NCBI RefSeq assembly: GCF_905404315.1
Contig: NC_066286.1
Span: 12,469,501-12,533,500 of the forward strand
Source of the DNA: Leptidea sinapis
Taxonomy: Eukaryota; Arthropoda; Insecta; Lepidoptera; Pieridae
DNA length: 64,000 nt
Reading direction: 5' to 3'
The translations under genes were made by a program, and so were the position numbers. Positions 49,601 to 61,600 of the stretch are shown in pieces. The notes beneath the pieces were generated by a model. That model worked only from the letters and a program-made list of their open reading frames with translations, was not told the DNA's origin and made no database searches. Each line of letters begins with the position of its first letter. Positions within the stretch are counted from its first letter, which is position 1.

Positions 49601-52600
49601 GGTGAAATCAGGGATTTTTTTGGGTTGGTTGCATACTTTAACCACACTTTCGTGTTTAGTACACAAAAACTTATAAAATGTTATTTAGCAACGAATGTGT
49701 TAACATTAAGTTACAATTAAATAAATAAGTAGTTTTTCCATGTATCATCTCCTTATTACTGTTTACCTGACGGTCCGCCGCGGCGCCGGAAGACGTGAGG
49801 GTCTCGGCAGAGCTGACACACGGGACTCTGCGGGCGGCGCAGACCTCTGTGACTCCACTTGAGGTACTACAAACACACAAACGTCTCTTTATTTTTTTAA
49901 TATATACGGCTTTGGAACAAAATCAATTAAGTCATTCCCTTTGCTTTATGTATTCGTATGTATTATCTTCACACTTTTGTCGCCATCTTAATTTTAATTT
50001 CTTTAATCTCTGAAATAGTGTTATACCTTATCGAGGTTTTCGCTCTCAGAGCCTGGTCCACATTATTTGCTTTCTCATTTTAAAAGTGCCGCAATTACGA
50101 TGTTAACTCGTATCTTACCTGTGGCCTGTCTCTGTAGCGGCCCGGACGCAGGTCGTACGATGCTCCGCGGCACGCACACCGACGACGGACGGGAGGTGGG
50201 GGGCTGCAATATTTAAAACTTTATAAATACTACTACTTATTAATCTAGACTGCCACATTAGTATTAGCGGCGTCGACCTTCTTAGCCTACCCTAACAAGT
50301 CGAACGTTTTCAGATACCAAAAATGTACAATAGCCAGTAGCGATCATTTACAATATGTTGTGATTATTATCTCGCCAATGAGCGTCCAGTACCCTCTGTT
50401 GACTGAATTGTTTGCATTGCGAGTCTTCTGGGTTACAAGGTCGATGGTCGGCGTACTTGTATCTGTTCCTGAACTTATTATCATTTTTCGCGAAAAGTTA
50501 AAATGAATCCGTATTGTACAAACATACCATATACTACAAGTTGCAAATTCTCATTGTATTCATATCTATTGAGACAGTGAACTTCCTTGTGAGGTGTTTC
50601 CGGGACGATACGACATGGGTTCCTTCAAAAAAAGCACGTACACCTTCCTTCAAGGCCGGCAACGCTCCTGTGATTCCTCTGGTGTTGCAAGAATGTGGGC
50701 GGCGGTGATCACTTAACACCAGGTGACTCGTACGCTCGTTTGTCCTCCTTTCCCATAAAAAAATGATCAACGTCCAAATATTTGTTCTAATATTACAAAC
50801 GCAACATCTTTTTAAAGCGTCGGTAGCGCAATAGGTTCAACGGTTCACCCTCACCACGGATCCCCAGGTTCGATCCTTACCCGCCACCTACTAATGTGTT
50901 TTCGGTTTTCAAATTCCTATGAACGTTTACTTGACGCTTTATAAGGTCGCCAACGCTACTCATTGTGATTCCTCTGGTGTCACAAGAGAGTATGGGCTGT
51001 GGAGATCACAAAAGTACCATCAGAGACCCCGTATGCTCATTTGTCTTCCATAAAATAAAGTCTACACAAAATACTAAAAACGTAAGCATCAAACATCTTT
51101 CTTTATACCTATTATTACAAAAATAAACAAAAATTTAAGATTGTTTTCAAAACTACGTCAAATGTTTGACCCTTTTTGGATTTAATAAGGACTGACAGAT
51201 AACAGTACAATAATTATACCCAGTGCCCAGACTTAAATGTATTTAATATATAAATGAATATGCATGGGGAACATTAATGTTGATGAGGAACACCTTTATA
51301 TATTATTTGCAAGTCACAATGACGAATTTATTAGTTATTTTCGAACTATAGAAAATGTAATAAAATAATGCAATTTTGTATCTAGCAAATAAACCTCATA
51401 ATTAACATAATTAGAAAAAAATATTGCTATATAACTATTTTGTAAATTTGCATTAAATGTGCGATGTAATTCGTATAGTGGAGCTATGATATAAACGGAG
51501 TATGGTATGTGTATGTCAACAGGAATGTTCCCCGCTGCGGTAGTAAGGTCAGTGACTCACGCATGCGCCCCCGTAGTGCGTCCGCATCGCGACGGCCACG
51601 CCGCTCGCGCCCGCACTCGATATGCGCAGCTTACAACACAACACGACACACAGTTAGCACACAAACTACCACCAACACAATAAATTATATAAAATGTTGT
51701 ATATATTAATTTACAATCGAAAATGATATTGCTAACTAAGAATATTGATGTTAAGTTTAAGGAACCATCACGAACGGTCGACAATTGCTAAAATGGTCAT
51801 ATCTATCGTGTTTAAGCCACATTATGATTACGTTGATCGTATATTAGCCAATCTATATGTTAGACATAAATTTAAGAGTCAAACATATAAATCGTAATCT
51901 AATTATAAGTTTCTCCTGCTTGCTTTCTTTATAAATTTTTCACTTCAAGAAATGTGATCGATTGAACTTCAACAAAAGAATTTTTAAATTTTTTTAATTT
52001 CAAAACTATCATGTATTTGAAGACTATTGAGTACTAACAACGAGGTATTTGCCAAGATACAAGAACGCTGAGTGATCATGACCCTTGCTTGTTGCAAGCG
52101 AACGAGTCAAAATATTGGGAAGCTAAAAAAAACTGAAATCGTGGTAAATATGTTGTTGTTACTGCTACCCAAAAATATAATTATTGAAGTAAAACTTCTT
52201 TAGGCGCGACTTGGGGGTGACTCGGCAATTTTTTCTGACGGAAGTAACGCTGAGTAAAAAAAAAGTCAATTGAAACAATTTTTTAAACCGTCATAATTTT
52301 ATATTTTTAAACAATATTTCAAATTGCTCAGTAATATTTTTTTACGTTTCCAAGTGTATAATTTGTTTATTTATTACTACATTTGTAATAAATAATAAAT
52401 AAGTTTTCAGTTTGACATTTGCGACATTGCTTTTGGTTTCTTCGCCCATTCTTAGGACAGGGAAATTGTTCGAGCCCAAACAGCCATATTTGTTAATATT
52501 CAATAACAACGTCATATTGATATGTTCTAATAATAACATAATCCTTAATTTCTAATTATCAATTCTTTTATTTAATGAGTGAAAATTAAAAAATGTGCGA

Positions 52601-55600
52601 ATGGTATTAATTAATTATGAATAGAATATTAAATGAAAATAACAATCAGTCAAATAAAATGGCGGACTCCCAGGAATATTTTACTCTATCATCAATAAAT
52701 AAGAATAAAAGAGAAAATCAGGAACCTGATAATGACTTGACCTGTAAAAAGTGTATGTGTTTATTTTCTGATGATTAATAATATCAAAATATAATACTAT
52801 ATCATTATTTGTAAAATATATAAAATCTCACTTGATTAAATAATATTAAGTAAGTATATCATACATTAAAAAAGGCATTTTTCTATTTTAGGTAGAGAAA
52901 ATGCTATGAAAAACATTGCTCAAAAGATGAAGTTATTTCGTCAGCGTTTCCGAGAAAAAAATAGCAAAATATCTAACAATGCTCCTATCTCTCTCTTTAT
53001 TATTACGTGAGTGCTTAGTTGGTAATACGGCTTTATTTAATTTAAATTTAATGTAATATATATATATATATATATTATGTATCTGTTAATTATTCCTAAA
53101 GTTAATTATTATTAGGTTTTACTTCAATCGCGTGTAAAGATTACACGCACATACTTTTCTTTTGTATTTATATTAAACAGATTACATAGAACGAGTGTGC
53201 TTTAAACCACACGACTGATATAAAATAAAATAAAATTAATTTATAAAATTGTTTAAGAACGAAATGAAATTACGAACTAATAAAGAAAACACCGTTAGCG
53301 TAACGCTAGCGTTCGTTCGTAACGCTCTCGTCACGTAAAGAAGTTTTACTTCAAAAATGAAACGTAATAAATTTGATTTGAAATCATAATTAATAATTTA
53401 ATCTTAAATGATTTATGTTTTACTTTTTCACAACAAATACCCGTCCGATAATAATCAGTTAGTGTTTAAGAATAAGCCTCACACCGAACACCCACATAAG
53501 CACACATAAAGCCAATTTACAAACAGACACGATACTCACATCTCTTGGCTGAACCAGTTGGCTTTGCGGCCTTTCTTTCCTCAACGTTTCTGTGCCTTGT
53601 CTAACAAGCGCAGGCGGAGCTGTCATTGCAGGTTTTGACAGCTTGTCAACTTTTATTTCGCCATTATCCTCTCTCTGTAATTCAATTGTCAATAATTGGA
53701 AGCGAAACGAACACAGCGTATGTATGTTATTGGAAAGTTATTTTAAACTGTAGTAATGATGTAATTAATTATTAAAATTACATTATAACATATAGCGCAA
53801 CCTATAAAATGGCAACGATAACTTGTAGGATAGTATTGCATAATAAAACGACTGTTGAGTTTTGACAGCCGACCATTTTTCATACTAGGACCTAGAGCAT
53901 ATAATAATAACAAATTCAACTTCTGTTGAATCTAAAGGATTCAATCTGTATGCTGGATTGGCATCCCCCGAAACAAAACTTTCATAAATAAAAACTGAGG
54001 AGAAAGCAAGGCCGCCTACCATTTACTGTCCATTATGAAAGTACCAAAAATATATAAGTAATTAAATTTTGAATGAACCGTCTGTATTACAAACATTGGA
54101 CATTTTACAAAATAACTATTACTACACGGGATGTGATCCTGTGCAAAGCATTTAAATTTGCGATATTCAAGCAATGATTTTAATTTAAATATTAATTTAA
54201 TAATCAGTCAAATAATTATTTGTTAATTTGCACATTGCAGCCAACAGCATGTTATACGGTACTATAGTATAATGAACGTTACGTGTGTGACCACTACGGA
54301 GCCTCTCCTCGCGGGCTGCACCCCCAGGGGCGCGGTACCGGGAGCGGTGGGGCTCAGGGCCGGGTTGGACGAGTACACGGGGCGCCGCACCATGCTGCGG
54401 CCCGGCGGCAAGCCGCGCGGCGCGTGGGCTGTAGCATGGAGAACACAAGGTCAACACCACAACGGCTTATCTACGCCGTTCTAAAATAACAATATAAAAA
54501 TATGCTGGGATGTGACTTTTCTGAATATAATGTTTTTGTAGTTTTAATATTATTATTAACTACGGTAATGCATAAGTAGAAAATTGTATGAGTAGCTAAT
54601 GTGCAAAAAAATATATGCAATCAGTAATCGTAGGTATATTCTCAAAGCAGTGATAATTTCACTCGTGATATTATAATTAGACAGTAGATGTCAATCGACA
54701 CCATTTCTTTAGGTAATTTAACAGCCTGGTTTTAGTGCCAGTGTAATGTGAATTAATAATTATTTATTCTTGTTTTCAATATTTTTTATATAAGTAATTT
54801 GACGTTTTACGAAATAGGAACACAATATCACATTTTTTAGTGTCCACAATAAAAGTCTTGACAGCTATAACATAATATGTCACCCAACAACGAACCATGT
54901 AAAGTTTTATCCGTGGGGACGTAATTGTATATATCGTATATATGTTTTCACACTTAATAATTTCGTGTTTTGTATATGAGAAGCAAAAGCTTTAAATTTT
55001 GATGGGAATAAAAATATGTATGTATAATCCCAGTAGAAAAGCTCATCCCACTGAATAAATATTAAAAAATAAATGTTTGTTTTCATTAGGAAATAATTTT
55101 GCTTCCTTATTATTGTTTTCACAAGCATTTCCAATAGCGGTATCGCCCATAACCTTATGACATACTGTAAAGGGCGAAAGGGTGAATTCAATTCAACCTC
55201 GGAAATGTCGTGGGGAGCTGTTGGGTTATATTATGTTTGTATGAAACAACGTTATACCTGGTATTCTGTGAAGTTCTCTGTGCGAGCTGTATTGCCGAAG
55301 CTTCGACGTCGGTAAACTGGTCTTACGAGGCATTGCAGTTGGCACGCCCATGGTCACGGTGGTCCCTACACATTTAGTCACACATTAATACTTTAATAAA
55401 TGTAGAACTTACATGATTACTTTACTATTATTTTTAATATTAGTTATCTCGTTGTTTGCTATTTTTGCGCTTTTAAAGTACAGCTTTTCTTTCCACTAAT
55501 CTGCTTAAAACTTGAGAAATGGCCTGCCCCGGGTACAGGAACGAAGGTGGACGTCAACAAAAGAGATCTCCTCTCTTTCACTCGCCTCGCTATACATACT

Positions 55601-58600
55601 CTTTCTCTTTCACTCCATAGCTTTCTTTCGCCAGCGAGATATCTTATATGAATGATTTTATTAAGAATCAGCCTTTTTATCTTATAAATTGGTCAGGAAC
55701 AGACCCTGTGACAGCAGCATTATTTGTAAAATAAAGGCTTTTATTTTTTTCCCTTCAAAACACAATAACTCCCGGATACCTACAACGTTGTATGTTTTAT
55801 ACAACTGAAAAGTTTTATACTAGATATAAGAGGGTTATTTTTAACTGACTTATTTAACATAATAGATAAGAAGCATTGACATTCAACTCAATTTCTGTGT
55901 TAAACTGCGTCGAGTTCGACTGTGTTTTTACAATTAAATATCATAATCATTTTTTCCCCTTCAACACTAAATAACTCTTGAAGAAAACGTTGGATAGAAA
56001 ATATTACATAAAACGAAAGTTTTTATTATGAAATTTCACACAAGATAAAATTATTTTCAAAGTTAAATTTTTAAAACAGTAAAAAAAATTAAATTGAACT
56101 TTTGACACGTTTTTTCTTTATGTGTAAATTTACAATCTCGTCTATGATATCACTGTCTAAGATATTAACATAAAAAAGACACCAAAACACTTGATCGTCG
56201 ATAACGTAGAGTCTCATTTGGGAATCTGGAAAAATATATTTGATTCCACAATAATTACCTGAAATAGAGGGCGTTATTTTAGTTGGTGCTTTAATTTGAT
56301 TCATTTTCTTCTCCGGGCTAGTTGTTCCGGCCAATATATCCCGTTTGGCAGACTTCTTGCTAATTGTTGCAGTATTTATGATGGTCGTATTATTGTCAAG
56401 TCCGTTGCTCGCTGCTGTTGTAACGGTGTACGATTTCTCGTCGACGATATCGTAAATGGGCGATATCGTGTTGTGTAAATGTAGCAAGTCGTTTCTCGAC
56501 AGCTTTTGTATGGACAGCAGCGGAGTTGATGCAACATCTGATCCTTTAAAATAATTATGTGATTGGTTTGACTGGTACAATTTATTAGAATTTGGTTGGT
56601 GCAAATTATGATTTAAATAAGAGTCAAATATTTTGAATAACATTTATTACTTTTATAATTACGTCAATCAATATTATTGCAGACATTTTTAATGAGTAAT
56701 TAAATTTTAAAAAGTGCAAAAATATTCTAGGAAATTAAAATGTTTGATAATCGAACCCATTGATAGCGAATTTAGGCGTCGATTTTTAGCAATTAATGTA
56801 ATTTTATCTAAGTTTGATTTATTATAAAGCGACGTAAGCTGATTAATAAAATTATGCATACTCCCTACTACACCCCGTAGTTTAGAGGGTTTGTCATGCA
56901 AGCTCTCTTTTCCCCAAAACTCCCTATAATCCAGTAGACTCGCGGAATACTCGCGGGCGCGGAATACCTGCTGTATGCTCATTGGTCTGTCAACGATCAC
57001 AACATATCATAAAAGGTCGCTACTGGCGATGTTCATTTATATAAGAACATCCTAATGTGGTATATAAATAAGAGTCAAGAGAGTGATGGGGCATCCACCT
57101 ACGGACATCCGCAACAACAGTAAACAATTTAAAATAATCAGTAGTGTAATAACATACTTGGATCGTTAGAATCACTAATAAATTCCGGTGGGCTGCTGGA
57201 ACTAAATGTGCCTGTGTCTGTACTTTCGTTGGAGCCAACCATGGCACGATCTTCTCTGCCCCATTCCTGTTTCAATAAATAAAGTCAATTAAACTCATAC
57301 CGGTTTAAATAAGAATACTGCGGTTACATAATTTATATGTACAATAAACTGGAATATCAAACACAACCATGGTAATGTACAGCAATAAAACGCGTTTTTC
57401 AATATCTTGGGTTTTGACTCAAAACGCAATGTAACAAATCAATTGTAATGAAAAAAAAAATAGTACTGTTTCCAAGATTTAGATTATATTTTTCAGCGCT
57501 CTGTGAACAAACCATACAAGCAAGTTAAAAATCCTTGTAAATTGATCATGATACAATTTAATTTTACCACGATCCTGTTTACTTAAGCTGTAGGGGGTTA
57601 TCTCCGGTTCAGTAGATCCGTTATTGCAAATTCTATATTAACCTGAAAAATTAAAACACTTTCGTGATAGTCGGATTTGCAGAGTAATTCAGAGAAAGAA
57701 CGGTTGAACGAAAACATTTCTTACGCTGCTATAACGATGGAGTTTTTATATTATATGCATGTGACTGCATTGAAACATCTACTAATATGGTAAATGCGGA
57801 CGAAGTCGCCGTTGACAGCGACAGCGAGCCTCAATTTAGACGTGATATCATAAAATTATTATCTGTTTTATCACGAATGATTAATAAAACAAAGTAAGCT
57901 ACTTTTATGAGAAAAAAATTACAAAAAAACTAGTTTAAAATCCTAGGCACATATTATACAACGCACGCAACGCATATTATATAGTCCAAAAAAATACATG
58001 AATTGTGGCAATCAATTCAGTATCTTATTATTTGGTAGAATTCTCTTACACAAAATGGAAAATTTTAAATGCCGAATGAAGACTTAAAGAGTCTTTGCCG
58101 ATTTAAATGTAATATAACATTTAACTCCGAACTACTTTAGCTTTTACTTGGCACTTTTATATAATAGGAATTACATGGGTAATCTAATACTGAGTGATCA
58201 CCATCGCCGAGCGCGCAGGAGCGGTTGCCGAACCAGTAGGAACAAGTGCCTAGTGGCAAGTGTATGCAATTTTTTTAACGTTCCCATGTCGCATATTACT
58301 GTAAATAACGCGAAGGAAGCTCATTCCACAATTCAATAGTATTTGGTAGCAAATCCTTGAAAACCGCAGCACATCCAGATGGTGAGGACGATAATCACAG
58401 AAATACATTAGTAATTGCGATTAATTCTATATGCAATTTAAAATTTCACTCACCCTGTCCTGAAATTTTTCCGTGTCAATAAGGTTCATAGTAGCCGAAT
58501 TAATATCAATGAAATTTTCCTCAGGTTGGACATATACAACTGTTGCATCCATAGTGTTTGCTCTGGGCGACATCTTCCTGAACGTCGCCGTTCGTTTCGG

Positions 58601-61600
58601 CGCTTCTCTCTGCGGTTCATCCAGCTTAGTCACAGTTCCATCCAGCTTAGTCACAGTTCTTCTCCTAGACAATAATTCTGAAGCGTTTTCCATACTTTGT
58701 TTTGGCACTGTTATAGTCTGATTCGGTAAATGTATCGTTTTTATATCATTATCTTGATTTACCATTGTCACGGTCTCGTTCGGCAATGCCTTCCTTGCTA
58801 TAGATAGCTTCTGCCTTGCTTGTATAATTTCATTTAGCTCCTGTTTATCCATTGTAATGTTCAAACTTTCCTTTTTGTTTACCTCAACAGCTCTTTCTAT
58901 ATCCATTTCATTGAAGAATGCGTTATCAGTCTCAAATGTTGAATTAACATTTTCCTTCTCCGCATCCTTGCTTCTCCTAAATTTATTATTAGAATAATGC
59001 AGTGTTACCGTTTCGCTCATTTCATTGCTCACTCTTTTCGGGGATTCCTTTGAGTCCACGTTATCGCGATTCTCATTCAATACTTTCCCTGTGTCTATCT
59101 GGCACGATTCTTCTCGGGCTTTGGTGTAGCTTTCCGAGGATTTGATAGAATCTCGTTTATATGTGTTGAACATTTGAATTCTTGGCCGAGCCGATAGAAG
59201 CTTTTCAGACTGATCCAAGTGGGTGAATGTAGCTGAACTGAATATATTTGTATCTCGATTGTCATTTTTCGTTTTGTGCGTGCTTGAGACTTGGGAATTA
59301 ATGGAGTTTACTAGACTTGGTGGCAACGAGTCTAGTAAGCTGTCGTGGTCAGGATATGTGGTTTGAGAGAGGAAACTAGTGTTCATGTCCTTTTCGTCGA
59401 GAATGCTCAGTGTCATGCTGGTCATCATGGGGTCTTTACTATCTCGGCCAACGTTTGGTGTTGCTGTAAACGATAGACATTCATTATTATTCAGGTGGAC
59501 TTAACCTTAAGTATTTTTTCAATGAAATATGAGGGTGACCGAATGCTGGGCATCTGATGATAAGTGATATCCACCGCCTATCTACTTTCCAATACCACAG
59601 AGTTTCAAAAGTGAATTGAAATTGAAAAGCGCATTGTTTTGTGAATAGATACACGTCGGGGTAAATTCGTCTAGCTGCTGAATGAAGTCGATAGTCCATG
59701 AATAGAGATGCTGAGCCAGCGCTCTGGAAGTCGAGTACACTGAGATAGAGATCGCAGCATGGATCAAGTTAAACAACTATAAGAGAACATAGAAGGACCA
59801 TAATTATAGAATATTTATTTTCCATCTGAAAAGACAAGATTCAGCAATGAGTTTAAATTCAATTTCCAAAAAAAGTAAGTGTTAATTTATATGAGACAGG
59901 GAAAATAAATATTATTGTAATAAGACATAATTAAAACAACGCACGAAACTGCTGTTCAAAATGATATAAAAATCATAATTTTTATTCATATTTAAAAATA
60001 TATAATTACAACGATATTGCATGCTCACCTATATCCTTATTTGATTGTAATGATTTCTTCCCGTCGATAGAATCACTGTTTACTGTGAAGGAGTTATCCA
60101 TTACTATTGATGACACGAGGCTAGGCGGCGACATTCTCATGAGGGACTCTCCACTCTGGTACATTGTGAGACTGCCTCGCTCGTTCATTATGTTGGAAAA
60201 TCCTCTGCAATTAATGGTGGACGATTATAAATAAACATAGCTTGCTTGCTAATTGTATTATTTACAAAAACACGTAAATTTTCAGTACGAAATTGTACTT
60301 GCTCACATTTTGACAAAATCCTTTTTTTATGGGGTTGTTTACAATGGAATTAGGTGGTGGTAATAAATCGTTAGTATCTGTAGTAGCAATACTATAGAAA
60401 GGAAGAAAATAATTCTTCAACCACAATTTAAATAACCGCTTCTTTATGAGCGCGACGTATATTTATAAACACTAAGAAAACGTTGAAACAAATACAAATT
60501 TCGAAACACGTATTGCCTTGAACGTTTTCCTTATTTAAAATATTATTGTAATAATTAACCATGATATACTTACTTTCCCAATCATGAAAATAGGTAATTG
60601 TACAATAAAATAAACAAAAGATTCGCAGAGCTTTCAGACCATAACTGAGAATAATTGCACAAAATATATAAAACAAAATAACGCAACAAAAGTTATTAAA
60701 ATGTTTTCATCTAGACAATTAAAGACATGTCTGAACGAAACTACATAGTAAGTGGTTAAATCATTATCTAATTTATAAGTTTTTATTACATTCTATCTTT
60801 TGTATAGCAATCGAACTTTCATACAATTTATTAAGCCCCAAATTAGACATAGCCACAGCCACTGCCTTGCCACAACATATAAATATACATACTTAAAGCC
60901 TTCCAGCCTACGAGTACAATACCTTATGACAGGGCGATGCGCTTTGAATTTTAAGTAATATGTTTGAAATTTATTAAAAAACTGAGCCGAACCAATCTTA
61001 CTTTCAATTAATCACAAATCTAAAGCCCGTATTCCAAGAGGCGTCAAGTCAACAATACAACTGATCGTAAATTACACATTAGGATTTCTGGAAAACGAAC
61101 TTAAAAAATACGCACACGATCTAGAAGGAATATTATTAAGTTATTGATAGGTGATCTTACTTGTTGAAGGTGTTGTGGATATTGTGCGCCGGCTGTGAGT
61201 AGTCAATCTGGATCGCTTTGAATGGCGACGGTACGCTCGTGCGCTCGCTGTCACAAATAGTCCCGTCCAACTGCAAAATCGTAAAATTGTGTTTGTCAAA
61301 CGCTTGCAGATTTCGGCGGTCTGTATCTATTCAAACAGATCTTAGGAACACCCCCCGGATACATGTGGTATAGACCCACAATGAAGTGACTCATCAACGG
61401 AATTCCAGACGATTGTGCCGTATTTTCATATGATTTCACTATCCAATTTAGAAAATAGGGTAAAATAAATTGTTAGGGTAAATGTAAGGAACCGTGAGGT
61501 GTAGAATTCATTTATTGCAGTCATCATTATTTCCAATAGTAGTAAATTATGCAACGTGTGTGCTAAATTGGTGGTATTATGAGCGCCAGTCAAAATCGAG

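Noticed and set aside
50818..50890. Functional tRNA gene
   Set aside because: Stems do not form completely; fits a SINE head.
54272..54489. Plus-strand frames over the GC-rich block at 54.3-54.5 kb
   Set aside because: Shadows of minus-strand exon 8, which has splice sites and phase agreement with its neighbours.
59530..59775. Another LINE 3' end in the intron upstream of exon 4
   Set aside because: A few blocks (AAGTGATATCCACCGCC) resemble the shared tail, but similarity was too weak to annotate.
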